Positions 19,484 to 30,121 of a DNA stretch of 64,000 nucleotides are shown one piece after another. Source of the stretch: Aphanomyces cochlioides (Eukaryota; Oomycota; Saprolegniomycetes; Saprolegniales; Verrucalvaceae); assembly GCA_019828595.1 (NCBI GenBank), contig JAHQRK010000025.1, positions 248,001-312,000 on the forward strand. Reading direction: 5' to 3'. Each line of letters begins with the position of its first letter. The first letter of the stretch is position 1. The notes beneath the pieces are model-generated. The model had not been told where the DNA came from, did no database searches, and saw nothing but the letters and a program-made list of their open reading frames with translations. A program made the translations under genes and the position numbers.

Positions 19484-21632
19484 ACGTAAATGGCCAGTTT
19501 TTGGTGTATTGGTCAGTTTATGGTGTATTGAAAACAGCCAATCCAGACGTCATAAATAATTGACTGCAAACTTTCCGCGAAATCTATTGAAGTAGAGCAT
19601 TTAAAAACTCATAATTTAATGAACTCCCCTTTCACTTCATTTCCAAATGACTACGAGAACACGAAGCCGGTACACTCAGGGTGAGCTTACTCATGCCATT
19701 AACGACGTCATGGCTGGCGAAAGTGGTGCCAGTGTATCTGCCAGAACCAAGATCCCCTATAACACCCTGATGGCAAAACTCCGCTCATTCAAAGCTGGTA
19801 CATTGGAGGCGCCAAAACGTCGGGGGCCACCGCCTCTATTACCACCAGAGTGCGAGACAGATCTTGTAGCGTGGATTGGTGCTATGCAACAAGACGGTTA
19901 TCCTATCGACCGTCAAGCAATTATTATCAAAGCAAATCAGCTACTCAAAAAGCTTGACCCAGATATGAGTGTTTCTGATGGCTGGTACAAGCGTTTTATG
20001 CAACGTCATCCTGCTCTCGTCAATCGATCGGCGCAGGTAATATCTCATGCTCGTAATAGTATCGATGAAACAGGCATAAGTACGCTGTTTGATTCTATGA
20101 ATGATGTCATACGTACGTATGGCTTTACTGCTGAACGTATATTTAACATTGACGAAACGGCTTTTGGTTCACGACGAAAATCAAAAAAGGTTATTGCGTT
20201 TCGTGGCTCAAAAAATGTCTGGGCGAAAACGCTTGCACCAAGTTATCATTTGTCCATTGTGGCTTGTGGTAGTGCTGCTGGTTTAATTGTGCCCCCTGTC
20301 TTTCTTTTTCCTGGTGAAACTGTCGAGAGATCTTTGGCATTGCATTGTTCAATTCCCTCTGCGAGTATTTCAACTTCCCCAAAAGGCTTTATGAATGAAG
20401 ACATTTTTCCAGAATGGCTTAAATTTTTTTCAAGCTCTATCGATGACTCAATTGAACGACCTTTGTTACTTATCATTGATGGCCTCTCATCACACTACTC
20501 GACAAACATTGTTTCCCTTTGCTCTGAATTGCAAATTGTCCTGCTTTGTTTGCCGTCGAACGGGACGCATTTGTTCCAGCCTTTGGATGTAAGTGTATTT
20601 GGACCATATAAAAATAAAATTCGCCGCGGCATATTCCACGAGTTGATAAATGACGGTAAGATTCAAGCCAATCTTCTATTGAAACATCTTTGAATAGAAT
20701 CAGGAGATTTACATACCATACCAAAATCATCGGCGATAACAATTGCCTCCAACGCTTGGATTGAACATATTACTCCCGAAAATGTCATCAATGGATTTCG
20801 TGCCACGGGTCTATGGCCAATATCAAAAGATCAAATGATGAAAAGATACAATCTATTCAAAACTGGAGGTATACCTGACTCGTACATTGCAGCTGAATGG
20901 GTAGAGCGCCGAGAAGTAATTCGCAAAGAGGTCTTGAACCTTCCACCCAAGGGAAAAAAGAGAGCTGGACGAAAGTCAGTAGACGTTGGAGGGAGAATTC
21001 TTACGTTGTCCATGTTGAATGACATTGACAAGACGAAACTGGAACGACAAGAAGCAGCAAAGCGAAAGAAAGAGCTCCAGGACAAACGAAAAAGCAAGCG
21101 AAAAAGACCCCGCAACACGCCTTCGAGTGCACCAAATGATCAAAACACTTCTCTCCTGCCGTCAAATGTTAGTGTAGACCAAATAGTGATATAAATACCA
21201 TCAATACATGTCTTCAGATTCTTCTTTGGTCCTTCGTGACCGAACGCTGTCTTGACTTCACTTGTCTTGTCTGCGCCATATTCTGGAATGAGATTGTGCA
21301 TTGAGCGATCTCTATCTAATTATAACCTGCGATAAACTATATATAAACTCTCTGAAAATTATACCCTATCCACACAAAATATATGCAAATTATAATACAA
21401 ATTTTCATATTAATTGACTACACAATAAACTGTCCTGTGTATCGTTGTAAATTTTCTTTATTTTATGTAATCTTTGTTGCTTACATGCTTCCTGAAAAAT
21501 AATATTCCGATTGGTTTTGACCATGTCTTTCCACACCACTTCGAAGAATCGGAATTTGAGCTGTCTACGTGGAGTTATGACGATTCTTTCCCCGCGTCGA
21601 CAAAAAATACCCCATAAATTGGCCATTTACGT
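19484..21632 (+). mobile_element. pogo-like DNA transposon 1 (2,149 bp)
   Basis: Terminal inverted repeats begin ACGTAAATGGCCA on both ends and remain similar for about 29 bp. The element is flanked by TA at 19482-19483 and 21633-21634, the target duplication of Tc1/mariner/pogo elements. Just inside the left end a short tandem repeat occurs (CAGTTTTTGGTGTATTG, then CAGTTTATGGTGTATTG). It encodes one transposase. Its right end touches the Harbinger element at 21635. Confidence 0.85.
19647..21194 (+). pseudogene. pogo-like transposase, one in-frame TGA
   Basis: The ATG frame at 19647 runs 348 codons to a TGA at 20691-20693 and then continues in the same frame to 21194, about 515 codons in all. 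The N-terminal part has a psq-type helix-turn-helix (ELTHAINDVMAGESGASVSART) and a second DNA-binding segment ending GWYKRFMQRHPAL. The DDE_1 catalytic core shows FNIDETAF, LLIIDGLSSH and FQPLDVSVFGPYK, i.e. the DD-D residues typical of pogo. The tail after the TGA (ENVINGFRATGLWPI, then a Lys/Arg-rich end) also matches the family. A single C-to-T change of a CGA codon would explain the stop. The element looks recently active. Confidence 0.85.
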
Positions 21633-21846
21633 TAGAGACATTTAGCAACCCAGTAATTTGACACTTTACGGGGTTGAACTTCGATTGGCCAATTCTTCGA
21701 AATTCGCTTTACGGGGTAACATGCCCCGAAAAGTGCCATTCTTTCCGTTTTTTTCATCAGACACACAGGAATTCCACTCAACCAATAAGAGATGTTCTTG
21801 TTTGTTACTACACACTTCATTGTTCATCACGCAGTCAGCACAAGGA

Positions 21847-22534
21847 ATGGCCAAACAAGCGCATGCTCAAGTCTTATGGAGCCTGGACCTCGAGTTGGCT
21901 CTCCTTCGAGAGATCGTACGCATTGAACCATACGAAGCTCCATACGGTGAGCTGTTGTCCCGCTGGGAAGAGGTTGCAAAAGGAGTAAGTGCATACGCCG
22001 AGCTCTCAATCTCTCTGCGCTCGGCTCGAGAGCATTTTGACATGAAGAAAAATTTCGAAGAACAGACAAGAATCAACTCCTCTATGGCACTGGCAGCGAG
22101 GAGGAAGTGTCTGAGAAGGTCAACCTCATGCAGGATATAGTAGAACGCATGGATGAGGTAAAACATAGCAAAATGTCCGAGCGGGACAAAGAAAAACAGA
22201 GGAAATTGGCCTTGGAAACGACTGGCCATCGGCTGTGTGTTGAGGCCGAAGAGCGCGTATCAAAGCGACAAAATCAAAGCCCGTTGAAGCCAAGGAAGAT
22301 GCCTCGGCTTCTCTAGAATTGCAGCTTGTGGAATTGGAAAAGAAAAAATTGGACGAAGACCACATTTTTCGAATGGAGTCTTTGGCCGTGAAACGTGAAG
22401 AAATGTGACTTCGTGCAGAAGACCAACGACTGCTTGCTGCTCAACTTGATGAAAGTTCAAAGCGTAGCACCCAAATGGAGACCTTAGTGATGACCTTTAG
22501 CAACTTCATTCAAACATTCATGCAAAACAAGTAG
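21847..22534 (+). pseudogene. Harbinger accessory Myb/SANT-like protein, several lesions
   Basis: The frame starts at ATG 21847 (MAKQAHAQVLWSLDLE). It keeps a trihelix/Myb-like region, LALLREIVRIEPYEAPYG and SRWEEVAKGV, then REHFD and KKNFEEQTR. After about 22080 the homologous reading moves to another frame (EEEVSEKVNLMQDIVERMD), and near 22270 it shifts again to a Glu/Lys-rich coiled coil (LELQLVELEKKKLDED). An in-frame TGA interrupts it near 22406, and it ends at a TAG at 22532-22534. In active Harbinger elements this protein carries the nuclease into the nucleus and binds the ends. This copy cannot make a full product as read. Confidence 0.7.
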
Positions 22535-22580
22535 CCTTATTTGTTATCGTAATGAAGGTACTGCTCTAAACTTGGTGGCT

Positions 22581-23589
22581 TCACTCCAAGATACATGCTG
22601 TTTGTGTTCTTTTTCGCACGCAGGTTATACAATTCGTCAACAGAACAGCCACTTTATACATCGCAGAGATAGGACTTGTTCCAACCCGCAACTTCTTTTT
22701 GTAGTTGACTAGCGGCCAGTAGCGCACAACTTGTCCGTATGACCATTCGATACTAACACGAACACGACTTACACTTGCATTCACTCGTTGTTGGTCTGGG
22801 GAGACGTGGGCGCCAAAAGGGGGGCAAGTTGGTTTGATCACTATAGACCGGATCACCGTAAATTACAAAGTTTTGAAAGCGTTCGTCTCCTGCCAAAATG
22901 GACTCGAGGTTTGACCGCTGAAGTAGCACAAGATCGTGACGTCTCCCCTCAATGGGGCCAAATACATGCGCAATGATTCCATCCGGGGTAACGACAGTTT
23001 GGAATTTTATACCGTGCCTGCGCTTATGTCCATAGAAAAACGATTGCTGTTGTAGTTGTCCAGTTGGTCGAGTACATTCGCGGACTGTGCCATCTATGAA
23101 CGCCCAAATGTTGTGGACTTCAGAGCCTTTCTTGACAACAGCTTCACTATATTCGTGTAGTCGACCAACTAGTCTATGTTTGTCAAGGAATAGTGTGTCT
23201 TTAAACTCGCCATGAATATGGCCAAGCACATGCAAGAAGATGTTGCACATACCGCTAGTTGATCGACCAAACATGTCAATCAGGTCCGACCAACGATCTG
23301 GCACTGTGAAACGCCGGAGCAAAATGCAGAGACCTTCGACTCGTGGGCATGATGTTCGTTCAGGTGTGATTATGTTTTTCGGTAAGCGCAAGCATTCAGC
23401 CAAACGACGGATAAAATCATCCTTCTTGAAACGGAACTTTTCCAAGCAATCCTTGTCACTATACTTCTCTAGGGTTAACACAACATTGGGGATGCTTAGA
23501 CGCTCATTTTGAGTTGGTTGATGGAGCAGGAGGAGCTTCAGACGGAGAGAAGCGGACGAACGCTGCAAAACAAACGATTTGATTCGCAT
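22581..23589 (-). pseudogene. Harbinger DDE nuclease (transposase), one frameshift
   Basis: The likely start is the ATG at 23589 (MRIKSFVLQ). The core shows AFIDGTVRECTRP (first Asp), PIEGRRHD and VIYGDPVYSD (second Asp region). Near 22816 a run of six G shifts the frame. Homology resumes as PPFGAHVSPDQQ and SRVRVSIEWSYGQ, where the Glu is the third catalytic residue, and ends at 22581. This is a DDE_Tnp_4-type nuclease. Apart from the G-run lesion the gene appears complete, so a sequencing error is possible. Confidence 0.8.
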
Positions 23590-23974
23590 CGCACAAGTAA
23601 AACTGGCCAGTTCTCTGAGATTATCAAATTTGTTGAACTCACAGTGTTTGCAACACCGTAATCTAGAGTGCGCACTTGCTAAATTGAAAAAACGGGGATT
23701 TTTGTCGAGGTGCAATCACCAAAAATCGAACGTAGATAAGATCACCGCAAACTTGCAGATTCCGGGGTTGCTAAATGTCTCTAATGTCCCATCCAATCTG
23801 GGAAATATAAGACCAGCAACTAACCCTACCCTACTATAGAACCTTCATAATTGATATTATCAATTATAACAGGAAATATAATTGGCAGGATGCCAGCCAT
23901 CATTTCATGGCCATAAAGTGACAAACGTGATGTAAGACAAGCACCAAGGCCTGAGTAAGCTACGACGCTCCTAC

Positions 23975-24360
23975 ATGGCGTCATACAAACTCAAGATTCT
24001 TCGTGCCGTTGAAGAAGAAGGCATGCAGGTTGTTGTTGCGAGAACTGGAATCTCAAACGAAACTATACGAAAATGGGACGCGACAGCGTTGAAATCCCTT
24101 CAAGCCCAAGCGAAAAGGTCCCCTGGTGCGGGGAGACCGTGTATTCTTCCACAGCCTCAAGTAAGCATAATAAATATATCATACGTTACTCTTCTTAATA
24201 ACAATAGAATCTTCTCCATTTCATGGAGTTCTTACGACAAAAAGACGTCCTCTGAGCACCTTTCATATGGTGCAGTATCTGAAGACACACCACTCAGAGT
24301 AGTTGCGATAATTCTTGGGATTGTTCGACAACACATCCTCGAAATGGATACAGTAAATAT
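23975..24360 (+). pseudogene. Decayed pogo-type transposase fragment with intron
   Basis: An ATG at 23975 opens a psq-like helix-turn-helix (LKILRAVEEEGMQVVV, ISNETIRKW) ending in RPCILPQPQ. A 47-nt GT-AG intron (24161-24207) leads to NLLHFMEFLRQK. A frame change then gives RPLSTFHMVQYLKTHHSE, followed by stops. The order matches the N-terminal half of the transposase at 24972 (ILPDP, EYMTLMRAKERAL, THVIKWIKKNHREW). No catalytic core remains and no matching ends were found. Confidence 0.6.
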
Positions 24361-24799
24361 TAAATTATAGAGGTTTTCACTTTCTCTATGACTGATATGA
24401 CTTTTCATTGAATGCATGGCATTTTGCAATATCGTAGGTATTCTAGTTTCTTTCAGAGTGCATAAACTTTAATGATAGCTTAAAATAAAAAGTTCTTGTT
24501 CTTGAGACGACACCAATATACAATTTAATAGGATAAAATTTTTCACAGGTCCATGACTTCAACTTGAGTTTGAAACTGACCAATCACCGAAGAGCCACCG
24601 CTGGTCTTATACAGACAACTCACAGTTGTGGGACTCGCAGCTTGAGAACAATCACATTTGAAGGCAACAATTTTCTCGGACAAAAATAAGGTATACAAAA
24701 ACCAAGTATAATTTTTTTACATCACAATTGGTGGACTGACGAACACAAGAACAGTGACGAGGTGATCAATTTGATCTACCCAAGAACATTTTCTATATA

Positions 24800-26890
24800 C
24801 AGGGAACGACCATTCACTTGGCCTATCGAACTTTTGATATGGTACTACTATAAATTTAACCAATCAAAAAAAATAATTGAAATTTTGCTCTCCGATTGGC
24901 GGGATTTTTATTCGCGCCAAAGAGCAATTTAAATTACACATTGCCTCAATTTTAATGCCATAAATCATCCCATGAAGAAGTACTCATCACACACGATTGA
25001 GGAGCGTCGTCGTGCCCTTGAGTTGTTGAAGACAATGTCGTCCTATGCGGATGCACAGGAGATGGACATACCGCGACGCACGATACGAAATTGGGCTTCC
25101 AACAGTGATGCCATAGAAGCCTTCAAGGGCAGCAAAATGCGTAAGAAGCTAAAGTCTGTAGGAAGAGCAGAGATTCTCCCCGACCCTAATGGCTTAAAAG
25201 AATATATGACACTCATGCGGGCAAAGGAGCGCGCTCTAACATGCACTCACGTAATCAAGTGGATCAAGAAGAACCACCGGGAGTGGCTTCGGTCATATTT
25301 GAGCGACAAGTCCAACGGATACAAGTCTCTACTGCGGCTACTCCAGCGTTTTTCGCATCGTCATGAATTTTCTCGTCAGAGGCCTGGCAAATTGAAGCTC
25401 AAGCAAGATGTACTGATGTCGATTCGCGACGAATTTGCGGCCGACTTCCATCGACAGTATGAAACGTACGACGAATACTACAGTTTCAATGTTGATGAAA
25501 CTGGAATTTATTATGAAATGCCATCTCGTATCATTTGGTCGATACGAGGTGGCGATGCCAAGATATCTGCTGGTGAGAAGAATGCCTACCGCATGACTGC
25601 GGTGTTGACGATACGCGGCGATGGCAAGAAACTACCACACATGTTCATCATCCGAGGAAAGCCCGGCGGCAGGATCGCGACGAATGAGATTCCCACGTAT
25701 CCTGTTGGCCATTCCTACGCAGTACAAGAGAAGGCGTGGATGGATGGTGTCGTTTGGAAACAATACCTTGTTGACGTCCTCGAGCAAGATATCGAAGGGC
25801 CCTCAGTCGTGATGCTTGACAATATCGAGCCCCATGTCAGTGTGTCGTCCTACAAGGCAATCAACGATATGGGGTGTCATGTCTGTGCCTTACCACCCAA
25901 CTCGACGTCTGTCAGCCCTTGGACGTTGGAATAATGGCGCCGTTCAAGCGCCACATGCGGGACATTTGGCTTGATGAAGACGACATCGAAGATGATGAAA
26001 CTGAGGATCTTGAGTCACCAACTGCCGCCAAGAAGAGACTTGCCCTGATCAACCGCTCCATTTTGGCCTGGGGACGCATCACGGAAGATGAAATTTGCCG
26101 CAGTTTTGAAAAAGTTTTGCAGCAGTAAAGTTATCTTGTTTTTTGTATTGAATTTGTGTGTTTGGGGGTTCAGGGTTAAGGGGGGGTATTTTGTCTAATA
26201 TGTTTTCGCTCAATATTTTTGTTCTTCATAATGAATACAAGTTATTTTATTGATATAATTTAAATTTTATATTAAAAAGGTGGGGGCGCACTGCCATCCA
26301 ATTGGATGGCCCCATGCTAATCTTTCACCCCTCATATCATGTGTAAAGTAACATGTGCTACAAGAACAGGTCAGCTCACATTTCGCATGCTTACCCTATT
26401 CACCAGACAATATGCCCGGAGGTATCCTCAGACTGATTTTTGAATCCCAAAATATCATACCAGTCATTTGTTGATTCGCCCTCGGTTCAATTCCGGTTGG
26501 GTAGATACTTTTCCAATATTTGAGTATGGCATCTATATTGGCGCAACAGACAAGGCAAAATACAATCAATTCAAAGGTGAAACATACTTTCCTATGGATT
26601 TTTTGGTATCGCTGGCATCCACTCAAAGCTGACAAAACAATGAATTCTTTGATATTTGAACCACTTTCATTCTGTATACTGCTCTGTAATGAAATTCGAC
26701 ATTAATAAATGCAAACTTGATCTGAATTTAAATACACTGTCATAAAATATGTTTTCCTGAATAAAATTTCCTACATTGCATCTAATTGGACAAAAGAAAA
26801 GACGAATTTCGAAGTATTCTGACCAATCCGAGGCGACTATTCGTGAGTATTCGAAGTAATTCTGTAGGCCAAGTGGATAGTCGTTCCCTG
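24800..26890 (+). mobile_element. pogo-like DNA transposon 2 (2,091 bp)
   Basis: The ends begin CAGGGAACGAC and carry CACTTGGCCTA about 15 bases further in on both sides (about 28 of 31 positions match). TA dinucleotides flank the element at 24798-24799 and 26891-26892. The CAGGG start is typical of pogo/Tigger ends. It is unrelated in end sequence to pogo element 1, so this is a second family. Confidence 0.85.
24972..26128 (+). pseudogene. pogo-like transposase 2, one frameshift near its end
   Basis: The ATG at 24972 opens 320 codons: an N-terminal psq-type HTH (YADAQEMDIPRRTIRNW), a CENP-B-like second domain (CTHVIKWIKKNHREW), then the DDE core with FNVDETGIYYEM and VVMLDNIEPHVS. After PPNSTSV the frame is wrong (SPWTLE stop at 25934). 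Homology continues one base away as CQPLDVGIMAPFKR (third acidic residue) and runs to the TAA at 26128. One missing base near 25910 is the only lesion seen, so the copy is almost complete. Confidence 0.85.
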
Positions 26891-26892
26891 TA

Positions 26893-28217
26893 ATTCGTAG
26901 GTTTGGGATAGAGATTTGGAGTCAAAACTCTCCTCCGAACACCAACGCAGCATGCTATTCGTCATTCCTTCATAGCTGTACAATAATTACCTTTATGCAG
27001 GGTGCAATGTTGTTCTAACGTTATGCACACTTTGTCACCGGATTTGCGTCTGCAATGCATCAATCCAGCTTTTCAAAATTAGTGGAGATTAACACAAAAG
27101 ACCTTCACCATGATTCAGAGAGTATTTAAGCTTATAAAGATCACATCGCTTCGACTTGAGTTCAACAGTCTTCCTGGTCCATCACTCTTGCCATGGGAGA
27201 GTGTTGGTACCCCCATTGTCAATAGCCCTATAGCCCTAAAGTCTTAATGTCCCTAAATATTACATATACTATAAACAAGTCATGTTCTTAAGAGGAGAGG
27301 TTGAATCCAAGAACAGCCCTGTGGTTGAGGGACAAATCGTGTTCTCCAACTGTGAGTTGTCTGTATTTCCCAATTCTGCACATCCCAAACCATTGTCTAG
27401 CTTTAAACAAGCATGTAAAATTGATGCAAATTTGCCTCGAAGGTCACTATCAAGCACCTCTCAGTCTTTGTTGCATGTGTCAAATCGAGCTATTCTTTCC
27501 ATTCAACTCGCTCTGGACGACCCCATGAAGCAAATTCAAGAGCTCAGCAATATGATTGTCATGAAAAGTCGAGTCACCAACTTTGAAGCAACCACTCTAC
27601 TGCACCATCGGCCTGGGAATCCGTGGGAGTCTAAGTCATTCCACTGTGCACATCCGAAAGCCTCTCAATGCACATAATCACGAGAGACGTCAGAATCGTA
27701 AAAGCTTCAATGTCCTTAGCACGCATAAGATTGATCATGAACTCGGCATTTTGCTGTGTACGGAGTAAGTAAACGCAGTATTGATCCCTCAAAGCCCAAG
27801 AAGTTACCAGGAGTCTGGCCCACGACACGACACCAAGTCTGCCACATTCAACGCTTTGCATAAACACCACCAGCCAAGTCCTTGACGGAAGAACTTGAGC
27901 TTCAGTCCACTGCACACATACACTCGATGGCACGTCGCTGGTATCGCTGAAATTCTCTCCATCGATTCCTAGCCTCCCAAACAACCCGAGAAGTCTTATT
28001 ATTTGTGTGACCCACATAAGTCAGCAAATAGATACAAAGTTTTGGGACGAGACGGTGAGAGAATGCCGTTGGAAATGTTTTGAAACTTTATACGGTAGAC
28101 TGTTTGTCGGTTGACAGAATCCTTTGTTTCTACTCACCTTCGCGCAAACGACATTTTGCTCTGTATTAATTGGAACTTGAGTGTTGGCACAAGAAAGCTC
28201 TCCATTAAGTCTTTCAG
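26893..28217. other. Intergenic interval, no gene recognised
   Basis: Open frames exist on both strands (plus 27282-27677, minus 27631-28017) but they overlap each other, lack recognisable motifs and have no clear start context. I see no supported gene. The end of the interval is the likely promoter of the broken F-box/LRR-like gene at 28233. Confidence 0.35.
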
Positions 28218-28232
28218 TTGGCAAATCGTCAA

Positions 28233-29138
28233 ATGTCCAGTCCAGCCCATGCTCTGCGCTGGTCGTTGCCAGATGAAGTCGTCCTAAAAATTGTATTTTC
28301 GATTCCAGGCAGAAAAGAATTGTCCAACTTTATCAAAGCTCTCGGTCCGTACTACGCTGTGGACCTACTTGAGCACCTTCGACAAGTGCAAAACGAATCC
28401 ATTCATTAGGACTGGTGGCCGTACTTAGTCCTGCGTCCAGCGTTTCAAACCAATGCACACCTCTCGTCCTTTGAACAAGTGGCCAAACATTTCACAAAAG
28501 TACGTGTTTTTAATTCCTTTGACTTGAATTTGCTCACTGCGCATGTCGATCCGATGGCCGATCAAGAATGGAAGTTCGATACATTTGATGGCATCCCTGA
28601 TGACTTCTGGACCAAGTGGGCGACCAGTCAGCGTATCAGCGTCGTGAAATCCTACGTACGCAGTGGATAACCATTGAGTTTGATCCACATATTACCTCAA
28701 TTGCATTATTTGTCGCATTTGACGCTGGCAAGTAACGAGAATTTAGCATTGATTCTAGCGTTTGCGGCACAGAGCACTCGACTCAATGAACTGGTCATCA
28801 ATACTTTCCCTTGGACGGCACATGAACAAATTACAGCCCAGATGACGAACGATGTCATTGATTGGTTTCATCGTCAGCCTGTTCGTGTGTTTCAGTTCTC
28901 GAATTGGAATCTGGTTGATTTAGACGCTGCTTTAAAGCAACTATTCTATCAAGTTGTCTTTACTTGCCCAACTCTTGAAGAGCTCTCGATTTCCAACACG
29001 AAACTTGACGATGTGGATTTTTCAGGAATGGCATTGTCAATGAAGTCTCTAACACTCTCCAAGTGTTGTTTGGACCCGACTTTTGAAGAGTTCTTGAAAA
29101 ATCAAGGGATCCCTCACTTGTTTGTATTTCATGAATAA
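28233..29138 (+). pseudogene. F-box/LRR-like family member 3, two in-frame stops and truncated
   Basis: From the ATG at 28233 (MSSPAHALRW) a single frame reads to 29138 but is interrupted by TAG at 28407-28409 and TAA at 28668-28670. Reading through them gives the family pattern without a gap: WSLPDEVVLKIVF (F-box-like), LLEHLRQ, DWWPYLVL, then LRR-like units (LPQLHYLSHLTL, STRLNELVI, QPVRVFQFSNW, CPTLEELSI). It ends about 120 residues before the C terminus of the intact paralogue. Two separate nonsense changes make a sequencing error unlikely, so this copy is dead. Confidence 0.7.
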
Positions 29139-29461
29139 CTAAATCCGAGTTATTTGTGATACTCAGTCACCTGTAGTGCTCCTTAATGCAACCTCTGCAA
29201 AGGTTTGGGTCGTCGTCATAGTTCGTATTTTATATTTTTCGCTTTTCCTTCGTGAAATTAATATCTGCACTGCTTGCAACTTGAAAGAAATGTCATCACT
29301 ATGAGACCAAGTTTAGACTGTCTGCAACGTTCGTACTGTCAATTTCAATTCTTTGCCTTCTTTTTATTCTATGGGCAAGACGCATTTGGCGTTGGCCATT
29401 ATATTCTCATGCGATCTTTGTATTACAAGCGGGTGTACTTCATATTTTTTTATCCTTCCGA

Positions 29462-30121
29462 ATGAAGAAACAGCGAGTGGCTGAACAACCGCGATGGTCG
29501 TTACCTGACGACTTGATCCTGAAAATTGCATTGTATAGCTATTCCAGGGAAGCTGTGCTGCACCTCTTGGAGGTATTTTGTCCAAGTGCTTCGACTGGAT
29601 CACTTGAGCAGTTTCGACAAGTGGTGGCTGTGTGTCGCTCGTGGCCAAACTTTATTTTATCTTCCTCTTTCCCAAAACTTGCTGCAATGGAGCTGAAAAT
29701 CAAGTTTTTTACAATAGTGTTCGTATTGGGTCCAATGGATGTAGGATGGCTCAAGCGGTATATCAGCCCACAACTTCCATTTGAGTGGGTTTTCAAAGGT
29801 AACAACGATTCACCTCCGTTTGAGTACTGGAACGAATGGGCCAGCCTGCGAATTTGCTATTTGGAAATCCAGCAGGAGCATGAATCACTCCGCGGTTTGA
29901 TCCACGTTCTTCCCCGACTAAATCATTTGATTTCGTTGACTTTGAGAGATAATTCGCATCTGGAGTCGATTTTGGCCTTTGCTGCACAGAGCGCAACCCT
30001 CAAGGAATTCCGAATCCTTTCTCAGTCATGTGTTGGAACACAAGTTACAGCTTCCGTGTTACGTTATTTCATTGAAAGGTTTGGCCGTTTGCCAGTGAGA
30101 AGGTTTCAAATCTGTGATTGA
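29462..30121 (+). pseudogene. F-box/LRR-like family member 4, C-terminally truncated
   Basis: A 219-codon frame from ATG 29462 (MKKQRVAEQPRW) carries the family start (SLPDDLILKIALYS), the GSLEQFRQ block, FEYWNEWASLRI, and two LRR-like units (LPRLNHLISLTL, SATLKEFRI). It stops at QICD, at the point where the paralogues read FSNW followed by 150-250 more residues. It is either a short product or a remnant. It lies 320 bp downstream of member 3 in the same orientation, suggesting tandem duplication. Confidence 0.6.

Larger units (their letters stand above)
21635..23781 (-). mobile_element. PIF/Harbinger DNA transposon (2,147 bp)
   Basis: Inverted termini GAGACATTTAGCAACC at 21635 and its complement ending at 23781 enclose two convergent genes, a Myb-like protein and a DDE nuclease, the standard Harbinger pair. 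The flanks read TTA on the left and TAA on the right. They are mirror rather than direct copies, so the exact target duplication is unclear; the left flank overlaps the TA of the neighbouring pogo element. Confidence 0.8.

Noticed and set aside
27282..28017. Overlapping 131-codon (plus) and 128-codon (minus) frames.
   Set aside because: They contradict each other over the same bases and neither shows a domain or splice-supported extension.
28218..29138. Reassigned stop codons (alternative genetic code), because the F-box/LRR-like frame reads through TAG and TAA.
   Set aside because: The intact paralogue, the EF-hand gene and the carrier all use standard stops, so nonsense mutation is simpler.
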